This document shows positions 23,235 through 31,972 of a stretch of DNA of 41,148 nt, one piece after another (the first letter of the stretch is position 1; every line of letters begins with the position of its first letter). The notes under the pieces are model-generated. The model made no database searches. It saw nothing but the letters and a program-made list of their open reading frames with translations, and was not told the DNA's origin. Location of the stretch: the NCBI RefSeq assembly GCF_016653315.1, contig NZ_NHSH01000067.1, forward strand, positions 1 to 41,148. Direction: 5' to 3'. Origin of the DNA: Halochromatium roseum. GTDB lineage: Bacteria; Pseudomonadota; Gammaproteobacteria; Chromatiales; Chromatiaceae. The position numbers and the translations under genes are program-made.

Positions 23235-23484
23235 GCGTATTATCGATAAACCGATGAGCACTCATGCGGTCAGCGCGCTCATTCAACTGATCCTGCGTCT
23301 GATAACGTCCCGCTTGGAGTAACACGTTTCCCTTGGCCAAACGAGCCACCAAGGCCCTGGTTGCGGTTTCGTCAGCGCCGATCAGCGCGGACTGCGATGA
23401 TTGTTCGGGCCAACGGAATGGGTAAAGCAAGAATCGCATGTTTTTGAGCCGCCAGCGCGAGGCGTTATCGAGTTGTTTTCTCAT
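23227..23484 (-). CDS. Small unknown protein (85 aa)
   Basis: MRKQLDNASRWRLKNMRFLL, then a globular stretch with LVARLAKGNVLLQAGRYQTQ. No signal peptide, membrane helix or recognised motif. The stop overlaps the start of the membrane-helix gene (ATGAC inside THD*), so the two are co-translated. This pair occupies the space between legC and neuD that in the relic locus at 1583-2403 is filled by a different overlapping pair (HEPN and partner). It could be an antitoxin or regulatory subunit, which is only contextual. Confidence 0.5.
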   Translation of the reverse strand: MRKQLDNASRWRLKNMRFLLYPFRWPEQSSQSALIGADETATRALVARLAKGNVLLQAGRYQTQDQLNERADRMSAHRFIDNTHD

Positions 23485-23529
23485 AAGCTTATTAATCGCC
23501 TGGTCTGGATGGGCAAAGGATAAAAGACC

Positions 23530-24714
23530 TTACGCTAATCCCGCACTACTCGGCAGGTTGATGATGCGCCTTGCCAGGGACTCCGCCACCGGCAGTGGTG
23601 CGCGCGGGCAGTCACGGTAAGGCGGCAACTGGTGCAGCAGCGTCCAGGCTGGGCGGGTCATCAGGCCGGCGTCGTTGGTGGCCGTCAGAATCGCATCGCG
23701 TTGATCGGCCACCCGTTCATCAAGAATCAGCGTCTGTAGCCAGTAATTGCTCTCGCAGCCGGGCGGTTCTTGCATTAAGCGCGCTTGGTCCAGACCGGCA
23801 TTCGCGAAAGCGTCGCGATAGCGCGCGGCCAGGCGCCGCTTGGAGGCAAGAAAATTCGGCAACTGTTCCAACTGCGCACAGCCGAGCGCGGCGTTGAGAT
23901 TGGGCATGCGATAGTTATAGCCGATTTCATCGTGCATGGACTCCCAGCGATGCGGGCGTTTGGCGGTGGTGGTCAGGTGCTTGGCATGGTCAGCCAGGTG
24001 CATATCGGCGGTCAAGATGGCGCCACCACCGCCGGTGGTGATGGTTTTGTTGCCGTTGAAGCTCAGCGTGCCGAGTAGGCCGAAAGTGCCGGTGTGGCGG
24101 CCATGGTAGCGGCTGCCGAGGGATTCTGCTGCGTCTTCAACCAGAGCCAACTGGTAATCCTGCGCGATGGCGAGCAGGGCGTCGAGGTCACAAGGATGGC
24201 CGAAGCAGTGCATGGGCACCAGTGCGCGCAGGCGCCGGCCGGTGTGACGATTACGCCGGCCAGCGCCCGCACCTGAACGTTCGGCGATTGTGCTGAGCCA
24301 GTCGCGCAGGGCTGCTGGATCGAGGCCGAGTGTTTGGTCTTCGCTATCCGCAAAATGCGGGATCGCGCCCAGATAGTGAACCGCATTGGCGGTCGCGACG
24401 AAGGTCAAGGCGGGAATGATGACTTCATCTTTGGCCTCCACGCCGGCGAGTTGCAGCGCGACCTGCAGGGCAGCGGTGCCGTTGACCACCGCCACCGCAC
24501 GGCGGGCGCCGGTGACTTCAGCGAGTGCTTGCTCGAAACGCCCGACATAGGCGCCAACCGAGGAGACGAAAGTGGAGGCGATGCAGTCCTGCACATAGCG
24601 CTGTTCGTTGCCTTGGAAGCAGGGTTCATGCAGCGCTGCATTGCCCTCCCCCAGTACTGCACGCAATGTCTCAATGATCGCCACCGGTAACGCATCCACA
24701 GGGAGCGCCTTCAT
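23530..24714 (-). CDS. legC: PLP-dependent sugar aminotransferase, LegC type (DegT/DnrJ/EryC1)
   Basis: 394 aa. YVQDCIASTFVSSVGAYVGR, VNGTAALQVALQLAGVEAKD and IPALTFVATANAVHYLGAIP lead the fold; LVEDAAESLGSRYHGRHTGT and LLGTLSFNGNKTITTGGGGA follow, with the PLP-binding Lys in NGNKT. YNYRMPNLNAALGCAQLEQL and SNYWLQTLILDE finish it. LegC transfers an amino group to the 4-keto sugar made by LegB. The start overlaps legB by four bases (ATGA). A 3' fragment of a close paralogue is at 1206-1577. A slightly unusual GAGAGRRNRHTGRR loop lies near residue 150. Confidence 0.9.
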   Translation of the reverse strand: MKALPVDALPVAIIETLRAVLGEGNAALHEPCFQGNEQRYVQDCIASTFVSSVGAYVGRFEQALAEVTGARRAVAVVNGTAALQVALQLAGVEAKDEVIIPALTFVATANAVHYLGAIPHFADSEDQTLGLDPAALRDWLSTIAERSGAGAGRRNRHTGRRLRALVPMHCFGHPCDLDALLAIAQDYQLALVEDAAESLGSRYHGRHTGTFGLLGTLSFNGNKTITTGGGGAILTADMHLADHAKHLTTTAKRPHRWESMHDEIGYNYRMPNLNAALGCAQLEQLPNFLASKRRLAARYRDAFANAGLDQARLMQEPPGCESNYWLQTLILDERVADQRDAILTATNDAGLMTRPAWTLLHQLPPYRDCPRAPLPVAESLARRIINLPSSAGLA

Positions 24715-25709
24715 ATATTGTAGCGATCCACCTTGTAGCGAACCAGGTTGGCCGACTCCGTGAACCAGTCCAGGGTCTCGGACAGGCCGCGTCGGAAACC
24801 TTCTAGGCCACCGTACTGCGGCGCCCAGCCGAGCAGTTCTCGCGCCTTGCTGTTGTCCGCCCAGAGTCGCTCGACCTCGCTCTTGTCCGGACGCAGACGC
24901 TGTTCGTCGGTCAGGATCTCGATCTCGGCGCCCATCAACTCAGCAATGATGCGGGCGGTATCGCCGATGCTGATCTCGAAATGGCTGCCAAGGTTGATTG
25001 TTTCGCCAATGCCGGCCTCGCTCTGCAACGCCTTGATAAAGCCGTTGACAGTGTCAGCGACGAAGTTGAAATCGCGCGTCGGATGCACGGCGCCAAGCTT
25101 GATCTGGCGCTGGCCACTGGCGAGTTGGGTCATGATGGTCGGGATGACCGCACGCGCCGACTGCCGGGGACCATAGGTGTTGAAGGGCCGTAGCGTGACA
25201 ACAGGTGTGCCGAAGGACAGATAGAAGGATTGGGCGATTTGATCCGCACCGATCTTGCTCGCCGAATAAGGCGACTGTCCTTGTAGCGGATGGGCCTCGG
25301 TGATAGGCACAAAGCGCGCGGTCCCATAAACCTCGCTGGTCGACGTGTGGATGACCTTGCAGATGCCCAGATCGCGCGCCGCTTGTACCACATTGAGCGA
25401 ACCCTTGACGTTGGTATCGACATAGGTATCCGGTGAATGATAGGAATAAGGAATGGCAATCAACGCCGCCAGGTGCAGCACCGCATCGCAGCCCATCATC
25501 GCAGTGCGCACCCCATGCGGATCTCGAATGTCGCCGGCGAAGACCTCGAATTGACCGCGCATGTCTTCCGCGCATTCATCGAGCCAGCCCAAGGTGTTAA
25601 AGGAGTTGTAGAGAACGAAGGCTTTGACATCGTAACCCTCGCGCACTAGGGTTTCGGTGAGATGGGAGCCAATAAACCCATCAGCTCCGGTGATCAAAAT
25701 CTTCTTCAC
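24711..25709 (-). CDS. legB: UDP-HexNAc 4,6-dehydratase, LegB type (extended SDR)
   Basis: About 332 aa from GTG at 25709; TAGG lies nine bases upstream, so I prefer it to TTG at 25724. KKILITGADGFIGSHLTETL is the Rossmann NAD site, HTSTSEVYGTARFVPI and SPYSASKIGADQIAQSF give the Ser/Tyr-x3-Lys active site (YSASK), and RPFNTYGPRQSARAVIP is the usual sugar-binding part. LegB converts the HexNAc nucleotide to its 4-keto-6-deoxy form, the first committed step to legionaminic acid. The 5' end overlaps legF by 29 bases. It can also be described as an NAD-dependent epimerase/dehydratase by family. Confidence 0.88.
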   Translation of the reverse strand: MKKILITGADGFIGSHLTETLVREGYDVKAFVLYNSFNTLGWLDECAEDMRGQFEVFAGDIRDPHGVRTAMMGCDAVLHLAALIAIPYSYHSPDTYVDTNVKGSLNVVQAARDLGICKVIHTSTSEVYGTARFVPITEAHPLQGQSPYSASKIGADQIAQSFYLSFGTPVVTLRPFNTYGPRQSARAVIPTIMTQLASGQRQIKLGAVHPTRDFNFVADTVNGFIKALQSEAGIGETINLGSHFEISIGDTARIIAELMGAEIEILTDEQRLRPDKSEVERLWADNSKARELLGWAPQYGGLEGFRRGLSETLDWFTESANLVRYKVDRYNI

Positions 25710-26385
25710 TACGTTGCCTACCAATTAAAAACTCGGCCAAAAGCCAATCATCAGGAGTATCGAGATCGAGAGAACGCGATCGCGGCATACGATAGCCAAC
25801 CGTCTCGCTCGTCACGAAATGCGACTGCTGTCTCAACCAAGAAGCTTTACCCAAATACATCGCGCCGTTAAGCTCGAATGCAGGAGGACAATCTTGACGG
25901 CGCGCAATCAATGGTTGATCTGTGACATACGGGCGCAATAAACCGTTAGGAGCTTGCCAATAAGACCAAAACGGATGCTTTGAACAGGGACAAATTGAAA
26001 CAGCAGCCGGGGCTTGTGCTTGCTCGCAAAACGCTGCCATACCATCAATGTCTTCTGCCGTTCGCAATGGAGATGTGGGTTGCAATAGCAGAACCCAATC
26101 GTACTCGCACAGCTGATCTAAAGCGTGGTAGACCACATCCATGGTCGGTGTGTCGTCTCCAGCCAAAGCACGGGGACGCATGAATGGAATATCCGCTCCA
26201 TATGCCTCAGCTATTGAAGCGATTTCTTCATCCTCTGTGCTGACGACCACGCGCTCAACAGATATAGCCTGCAAGGCCGACTCAATGGTCCAGGCAATTA
26301 AAGGCTTATCGGCCAAAAGACGGACGTTTTTTCTTGGGATACCTTTAGAGCCACCCCGAGCTGGAATTAAAGCGAAACAATTCAA
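25681..26385 (-). CDS. legF: CMP-nonulosonate (CMP-legionaminate) synthetase
   Basis: 234 aa from TTG at 26385, overlapping the upstream gene stop as TTGA. FALIPARGGSKGIPRKNVRL is the CTP-binding signature of CMP-sialic acid synthetases, and VVVSTEDEEIASIAEAYGAD, PFMRPRALAGDDTPTMDVVY, VLLLQPTSPLRTAEDIDGM and MYLGKASWLRQ complete the family. It activates the nonulosonic acid with CMP for transfer. It is more AT-rich than legB and legC after it, suggesting a mosaic operon. Confidence 0.88.
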   Translation of the reverse strand: MNCFALIPARGGSKGIPRKNVRLLADKPLIAWTIESALQAISVERVVVSTEDEEIASIAEAYGADIPFMRPRALAGDDTPTMDVVYHALDQLCEYDWVLLLQPTSPLRTAEDIDGMAAFCEQAQAPAAVSICPCSKHPFWSYWQAPNGLLRPYVTDQPLIARRQDCPPAFELNGAMYLGKASWLRQQSHFVTSETVGYRMPRSRSLDLDTPDDWLLAEFLIGRQRSEEDFDHRS

Positions 26386-27419
26386 CTCCAGTCACCTATC
26401 GCTTGCTCTAGGGTTTCAGGCAAACCAATATCAAGCCAATACTCATGAATCGGAAAGGCATTGACTAATTGACCGCAACGGAGAGCTTCAGTGATCAAAG
26501 ATGGCATATCAAAAAATGTATTCACTGGTACATGTTGAATCAAATTTGAGTCTAAAACATAAACGCCAGCATTTACATAGTGCGTCAATTGCGGTTTCTC
26601 TATGACAGAAACTACGCGAACATCTTCGGTCTCCACCACTCCATAGGGAATCTGAGATCTGTGTTCACGAACACACACGGTAGCAGCAGAACGATGTTCC
26701 GCATGAAAATCAAGCAATCGCGTGAAATCAACTCGAGTCAAGACATCGCCGTTTACTACAAGCACTGGCTCGCTCAAGGTGCCTGGTAAAAGAGATAATG
26801 GCCCTGCCGTGCCTAACGGCATACTCTCCTCAAGATAATGAATACGAACCTGCCAGTTTGAACCATCACCAAAGTATTCTTTTATTTGATTCTTTAGATA
26901 ACCGACTGAAAAATAGAATTCTGTCAGACCAACATCCACACACTGTAGCAGCAAGATCTCCAATAAGGGCCGATTATTAATCTTTAGCATCGGTTTGGGG
27001 CAATGATCCGTCATCGGCCTCAACCTTTTTCCTTTTCCCCCAGCCAAAATCACAACCGAATTAGGTCGAGATTTAGGCCTGAGAATATCCTCTAGTCTAT
27101 GCAGTTGAATCAAACGCCCTTCAGCATCCAGAACAGGAACTTGTCGAAGTGAGTTCCGTCCCATAAATGCTAATGCATCACGCTCCGTTGCCGGCTCTGG
27201 CAACCAGCGAAAATGGCACTGCATGATCTCTCTTACCGGGCGCTTGAGGTCATGCCCACAAAGCAACGCGCGTCTAACATCACCATCCGTCACTGTACCC
27301 AGAAGTTTTCTATTGGAGTCAACCACAAGCGCAATCTGGGCTTCGGCTTTATCGATAACCCGAACTGCATCCCATACAGACGCATGCTCAGCGATGGTGT
27401 ACTCAAGTAAGGGTCTCAT
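26382..27419 (-). CDS. ptmE: CBS-domain sugar-phosphate nucleotidyltransferase (PtmE-like)
   Basis: 345 aa. Residues about 1-115 are a pair of CBS domains (IALVVDSNRKLLGTVTDGDV, RRALLCGHDL, VPVLDAEGRLIQL). Residues about 120-345 are a nucleotidyltransferase (VVILAGGKGKRLRPMTDHCP, KPMLKINNRPLLEILLLQCV, PLGTAGPLSLLPG, VVNGDVLTRVDFTRLL). This CBS-plus-NTP-transferase plan is that of Campylobacter PtmE, which makes a GDP-glucosamine precursor in the legionaminic pathway. Whether GDP or UDP is used here cannot be told. It precedes legF with a TTGA overlap. Confidence 0.83.
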   Translation of the reverse strand: MRPLLEYTIAEHASVWDAVRVIDKAEAQIALVVDSNRKLLGTVTDGDVRRALLCGHDLKRPVREIMQCHFRWLPEPATERDALAFMGRNSLRQVPVLDAEGRLIQLHRLEDILRPKSRPNSVVILAGGKGKRLRPMTDHCPKPMLKINNRPLLEILLLQCVDVGLTEFYFSVGYLKNQIKEYFGDGSNWQVRIHYLEESMPLGTAGPLSLLPGTLSEPVLVVNGDVLTRVDFTRLLDFHAEHRSAATVCVREHRSQIPYGVVETEDVRVVSVIEKPQLTHYVNAGVYVLDSNLIQHVPVNTFFDMPSLITEALRCGQLVNAFPIHEYWLDIGLPETLEQAIGDWS

Positions 27420-27449
27420 GAGCGGCTAGGCAGATGTGACAGTCATTAT

Positions 27450-28526
27450 CTAATCCAGATTTGCAAGACCACAGCGGCGGCAGGTTTCAATCAACTTCCG
27501 ATTGCCACTACGATGAATCTCGCGCAGATACTGGTACTGCTCACCATGCCATATCTCCTCAATACTATTTTCATGAATGTTACCCATTTTAAGCGTCCGG
27601 TAAGAGTCCACGCAGCACGGGGTTACTATACCATCCGGATGGATAAACATACGTTGCCAAAGTTGTGGACAACAAAACTCTGGCTTCAATGATTCACTAT
27701 TCCCCCCTGCATCCACAGTAGTTTTTTCGTCTTCAATTTGCTGTTTTATCTTCAGCATCACTTCAGATGAAAAAGGGTCTTCAAAATGCTCGGCAGGTTC
27801 ATGGTGATCCATTTCATCAAGGGCAGCAATTCCATCCACTAATGGCTCAAATAGAGCCTGAAACTGATTCCATTCTTCTTCGAAGCCCGGAAGCTTAACC
27901 ATGCTCGCTCTTGTGAATGGCCTATCTAAACCACGTTGTCGTTTAGCCTCAGAAAAATTTTGAATATTCCGAAGCACTTTATCATAATTAGCATTGACTC
28001 TTATTTTTTCATAATGCTCCTTGTTAGGTGAGTCAAATGAAAAAAAAAGCTTATCAAGTCCAGATTCAAACACTTCATCAATCTTAGCCTTTGTCAATGA
28101 TGTTGCGTTTGTATTAAACATGACATCAATAACGCCTTTACTTTTCGCGTAACTTACCATTTCAAAAATCCTTGGATTCAGAAGTGGCTCGCCTAAGTAT
28201 TGTAGCTTTAGCGACTTCAACCCCTTAGAAGACGCCTCATCAATGAGCCTGTAAAACAGATCCATTGAAAAGGACTCAACTTTCCAGAAGCGATTCAAGT
28301 CGACCATCTCAGTCCTTGGGCACATCGTGCATTTTAGGTTGCAATCAGAGGTGGCTTCGATATCGAGGTGTAAGGGAACAGCTCCAAGTACATCATTTTT
28401 GGGATTATCGTTCCACATCCTCCGGTATTCATGGTATTCTGGAGGTTGTTTGTTTTCCCATTGTTCAATGCGATCAATGTTAACCATGTGGAAACTGTGA
28501 TCGATTCTGACCTGGATAGGATTCAT
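27450..28526 (-). CDS. Radical SAM protein with SPASM-like C-terminus
   Basis: 358 aa. LDIEATSDCNLKCTMCPRTE carries the CxxxCxxC cluster (about residues 61-68) of radical SAM enzymes. FNTNATSLTKAKIDEVFESG and KLFFSFDSPNKEHYEKIRVN fit the barrel. The C-terminus FCCPQLWQRMFIHPDGIVTP, then CCVDSYRTLKMGNI and ETCRRCGL, supplies cysteines for an auxiliary cluster. Such enzymes dehydrogenate, epimerise or cross-link substrates. As the first gene before ptmE it may modify a sugar, but its substrate is unknown. It is AT-rich relative to legB/legC. A gene-free gap of 115 bases precedes it. Confidence 0.86.
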   Translation of the reverse strand: MNPIQVRIDHSFHMVNIDRIEQWENKQPPEYHEYRRMWNDNPKNDVLGAVPLHLDIEATSDCNLKCTMCPRTEMVDLNRFWKVESFSMDLFYRLIDEASSKGLKSLKLQYLGEPLLNPRIFEMVSYAKSKGVIDVMFNTNATSLTKAKIDEVFESGLDKLFFSFDSPNKEHYEKIRVNANYDKVLRNIQNFSEAKRQRGLDRPFTRASMVKLPGFEEEWNQFQALFEPLVDGIAALDEMDHHEPAEHFEDPFSSEVMLKIKQQIEDEKTTVDAGGNSESLKPEFCCPQLWQRMFIHPDGIVTPCCVDSYRTLKMGNIHENSIEEIWHGEQYQYLREIHRSGNRKLIETCRRCGLANLD

Positions 28527-28641
28527 CTATTTACCTTAATGGCTGCGATTATGGATACTTTTTAACCAAAGACTCTGCGATTATACACTCGCTTCATGAA
28601 TGGGATTTTGCAGGACTTACAGTTGATAGCGGTTTACCTGG

Positions 28642-31080
28642 TTAGTTCACCAGCTTTATTTTTGCCATTTCGCTTAAGCTGGCATCGGTTGTAGTAATTA
28701 TGAATTTTTTGCTGAGCAGTTCTATAATCTCTAGATCTGCTGTAACATGCGCATCTAAACCAAAAATTTTTTCCATCTGATTTTTTTGCGACAAATCCCC
28801 AAGCCTCGTCGGATGAATATATCTCGTGTCATCCTTTAGTCCACTGCCTATCCCGGCCAATCGATATTCTGCATTTTTATTGAATAATACAATGGCAACA
28901 ATTAAAGAAAAAACACCAGAAGAAGGCCGCAGAGGTAAAGGCCAATCATAAGCCTTATTTATTCCTCGCTCATGACAAAATTTAAAATCAATGCAGTGCT
29001 TCAAAAGCTGATATTGATACTGGTAATCGATACTAAAAAATATATCATGAAAAAAGGGGGTATCTAATCCAACCACATCCCCTATCATCTCTCTTCTTTC
29101 TGAGAAACTTAATATCGAATAAAAAATATTTTTTTCCATTTCACCTTTCTGCGCGACTCTAAACTGTCCGCTTTTTCCTTCAAACAAACCTACTTTATCT
29201 CCCAGCGTTACTATTTCATCTGCCCCCCCTTCTGCAAGCTGTGTTAAGCTCTCAATTCCAATGGGACCCCATACTCCAATTTTGTATAAATAGTTTGAAA
29301 TCTCATTGGAATAATACTTAATGCTAGAATTTGCACCAAAAACCAAATCCCATTTTTTTGGAATACAAGCATCGGGCTTCGATCCTAAAACCAATACTTT
29401 TTTGTGCTCACCACTCCCCCCAACCTTAGTATTAATTCTTTCAACTAGACCGGTTTTTTTGAAAAAATGCTCTACTGAAAATCCGCTTTTTTTCAATTTA
29501 AAGGTATTGTGCAGTATTTTTTTAGCCTCAAGTGTTTTTCCTTTGGCATGTAAACCATTAACCCGCACCAATAACTTATCTATATTGTTGCTCGTGCCTG
29601 TTCTGCCATCGAGGCTTTCTCTCTTTCTTTTTTTTACCAGTGGTTTATGCTGAGCAGATTCATCAAATTGAATCGTTTTGACCAAACTTGCTGGTCTTCC
29701 AGCAACGATTGTATTCGGCGCGACATCTTTTGTAACCAAACTACCGGCGGCTACAACTGCATTTTCACCAATATGCACTGGACCCAGTACAGTGACGTCG
29801 GACCCTAGCCAAACCCCTTTTTCTAAGGTTATGTCCCGACCGCCTGAGGGAACAGCTTTCAACCTTTCTATTCCTTTTTTCCTATAGTCATGCGTCCCTG
29901 TCAACAGCATGCAACGATGCCCGAAAAAACAGTTTTCTTTTATTGTGACATGTCCTGAGCGAGTGTTAATCAGTAAATCATTAACGGGGATTGTTATATT
30001 CTCAAGATGCAGGCGACTACGATCGCCCCACACACGCACTTGCCTGAGCTCTGCATCCGCTATAAATGGCATTAATATCTTCGCAAATTCTTGAATTTCA
30101 TTTTTACTTGCTGTTCGCAGCAATGACAATAGTTTGCCTTCATTTTCTTTAGCACTGCTATTTCTGGCTTTATCCAGCAAGTGCGCATGCGGTTTTTTGG
30201 ATTGAGATCCTGCATGAATGGCAGATGCTTTTTTTTCATGATTAGCGACAGGTATTTGCTGGGAACGCTGATCAGCCGATTTCAATTTCTGTTGTTCTAG
30301 AGACGGCATTGCAGTCTGCTTCTCTCCAAGTCTTTTCCAATGTTCAGTATTTTTCCCCTCCACCAGCAACCGACTCCCCGGCTTAATCGTCACCTTTTTC
30401 TGCAGCCGTAGCGCAGCCAAAGCCAACATTCGTTCGCTTTCAATCTCAGCATTGGGTAACTTATGGCGCTGAGCCAGACGCGCCAGTTCGGCTTGCGGTT
30501 GATTGTGGCGGCGCTCGACGTTGAGTTGAATGTCGGTTTCGATCAGCATGCCGTTTAGCCAAGCGTTGAGGTCGTGAGGCTGAACATGGAGGCCCTGCTC
30601 TGCTTGCGGCGGGCAGCTGTCGAACCGGGCGCAACTTGGCAAAAAGGGCCGTTCGCGCAGCGTTGCGGCCAGATCTTGCGGGAGTTCGCGGGGCTGCTGC
30701 TGGGGTGGGCGCTCGCCTTCAGACGGGGTTGCCTGCTCGCGCTGCTCAAGCAATTCAACACACAGTTGCCGAGCCGCGCGAAGCTCGCCAAACGCACTCC
30801 AAACACGCAGGCGCACCAACTGGGTGGCAAGATGCTGATCTCCGGCGATGGCTAACTCGACGAGCCGGGCGCGGCTGGTGCAGAGCTGCTGATAGCGCTC
30901 GGTCAGCGGGCGCTCGGGGTCGAAGGCCGCGAGTGCGGCATCCAGTGCGGCGCTGTACACTTCGGGTAGCTCGGCGGCGGCTTCGCGCCAGCCGGCCATC
31001 AGCACGGTGGCAAAGGGATAGCGGCTGAGTGCTTGGGACCAGAGAGGGATGGCGGGCATGGCGGGTGTCGTGTGGTACAT
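28642..31080 (-). CDS. Chimeric protein: helical N-domain, beta-helix acyltransferase, sialyltransferase-like C-domain
   Basis: 812 aa from ATG at 31080 (TGATG overlap with the upstream gene). Residues 1-255 are helical and GC-rich in DNA. Residues about 256-330 are a Lys/Ser/Gln-rich linker. Residues about 335-470 are a left-handed beta-helix acetyltransferase-like domain (CMLLTGTHDYR with candidate His397, WLGSDVTVLGPVHIGENAVV, AGRPASLVK). Residues about 560-812 begin KVLVLGSKPDACIPKKWDLV and contain RPSSGVFSLIVAIV and GIGSGLKDD, similar in layout to GT42 sialyltransferase folds, though I see no certain catalytic residue. DNA from about 30320 on is strongly AT-rich. It could transfer an activated nonulosonic acid to flagellin. 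Confidence 0.65.
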   Translation of the reverse strand: MYHTTPAMPAIPLWSQALSRYPFATVLMAGWREAAAELPEVYSAALDAALAAFDPERPLTERYQQLCTSRARLVELAIAGDQHLATQLVRLRVWSAFGELRAARQLCVELLEQREQATPSEGERPPQQQPRELPQDLAATLRERPFLPSCARFDSCPPQAEQGLHVQPHDLNAWLNGMLIETDIQLNVERRHNQPQAELARLAQRHKLPNAEIESERMLALAALRLQKKVTIKPGSRLLVEGKNTEHWKRLGEKQTAMPSLEQQKLKSADQRSQQIPVANHEKKASAIHAGSQSKKPHAHLLDKARNSSAKENEGKLLSLLRTASKNEIQEFAKILMPFIADAELRQVRVWGDRSRLHLENITIPVNDLLINTRSGHVTIKENCFFGHRCMLLTGTHDYRKKGIERLKAVPSGGRDITLEKGVWLGSDVTVLGPVHIGENAVVAAGSLVTKDVAPNTIVAGRPASLVKTIQFDESAQHKPLVKKRKRESLDGRTGTSNNIDKLLVRVNGLHAKGKTLEAKKILHNTFKLKKSGFSVEHFFKKTGLVERINTKVGGSGEHKKVLVLGSKPDACIPKKWDLVFGANSSIKYYSNEISNYLYKIGVWGPIGIESLTQLAEGGADEIVTLGDKVGLFEGKSGQFRVAQKGEMEKNIFYSILSFSERREMIGDVVGLDTPFFHDIFFSIDYQYQYQLLKHCIDFKFCHERGINKAYDWPLPLRPSSGVFSLIVAIVLFNKNAEYRLAGIGSGLKDDTRYIHPTRLGDLSQKNQMEKIFGLDAHVTADLEIIELLSKKFIITTTDASLSEMAKIKLVN

Positions 31081-31736
31081 CAGTCAGTGGCAATCAACCG
31101 TCCCTGCTCGCGCAGCCAGGCAGCGCGGGACGCTCGACAGGCAAACAGGGTCGCGGGTTGTTCGGCGTCGGCCTCTACGGCCACGGCCACCAGGGCGTTG
31201 AGGGCTGGGATCAGCCGGTAGAGGTCGAGGCCAGCGGCCTGCAGGTCGGGGATCAATGGGCTTGTGCTGGGGAGCATGATCAGCGGATCGGGATCTGTTT
31301 CAGCCTCGGCGGGTGGCAGCCAGCGCGGATCGAGCGGGGTCTCGGCGCCGAGGCGAATCAGATCGAAGGCGCCGTCGCTAGCGGCCTGCTCGGGTGCCGG
31401 TTGGGCCGTTGTGTGAGGTGCCGTTGGCGTCTGAATCACCGCTTGCAGGCCATTGTCCGCTACCGAGCGCGCGAACAGGGGATCCGGGTTGAGGGCGGTC
31501 ACCTGCCCTACTCCGTTCAAGCCCCTCGCCATAGCGAGCGCATCCAGTCCCAGACCGGTGTCGGTATCCAACAGGCGCATGCCGGGTTGGATGAGCTGGC
31601 GCAGGAAGGCATGCTCGGGCTCGGGCCAGTCTTCGTACTCCAGCAGTGTCAGGGTGACCGGGTTGTCCAGATCAGCCGGGACGTTGACCTTGAGGCCGTT
31701 GTTGAGGTTGAGGGTCCAATGGGGCTGCACGGTCAC
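31080..31736 (-). CDS. FkbM-like/degenerate methyltransferase-fold protein
   Basis: 218 aa. VQPHWTLNLNNGLKVNVPAD, then ALLEYEDWPEPEHAFLRQLI with MRLLDTDTGLGLDALAMA, resembles the N-terminal SAM-binding segment of FkbM-type methyltransferases. Motif I reads LDTDTGLG instead of the usual V/LDxGxxxG, so SAM binding is uncertain. The end YRLIPALNALVAVAVEADAE, then LFACRASRAAWLREQGRL, is typical of a family seen beside TPR glycosyltransferases. N- and C-terminal fragments of paralogues are at 6425-6648 and 8211-8485. It may be a catalytically weak companion of the TPR-OGT-FkbM protein. Confidence 0.7.
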   Translation of the reverse strand: MTVQPHWTLNLNNGLKVNVPADLDNPVTLTLLEYEDWPEPEHAFLRQLIQPGMRLLDTDTGLGLDALAMARGLNGVGQVTALNPDPLFARSVADNGLQAVIQTPTAPHTTAQPAPEQAASDGAFDLIRLGAETPLDPRWLPPAEAETDPDPLIMLPSTSPLIPDLQAAGLDLYRLIPALNALVAVAVEADAEQPATLFACRASRAAWLREQGRLIATD

Positions 31737-31972
31737 TCAGGCCTGCTGTTGGGATCTTCTAACACTGACGCAAGACATGACGGAAGTGATTTTGACAGAT
31801 CTGCTCACTGTATCATCGGCTCAATCGGCGATTCTGTAGGCGCTGTCACGGATTGCGCTGGGTCTGCTTGATCCAGGTCAGCCATTCACCCCCCGGCGCT
31901 CCTTGTAGAGTCATGGCAGCCTGCCTCCCAGATGCCGAGAGTACGCTTGCTTGCCGGGGACTTCCCCCGCGA
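31737..31972 (-). other. Intergenic gap, no clear gene
   Basis: A short frame here reads TLQGAPGGEWLTWIKQTQRN but has no family support. CCCGGGGGAAGT-like complementary runs just after the OGT stop could form a weak hairpin without a T-run. No promoter is evident. Confidence 0.4.
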
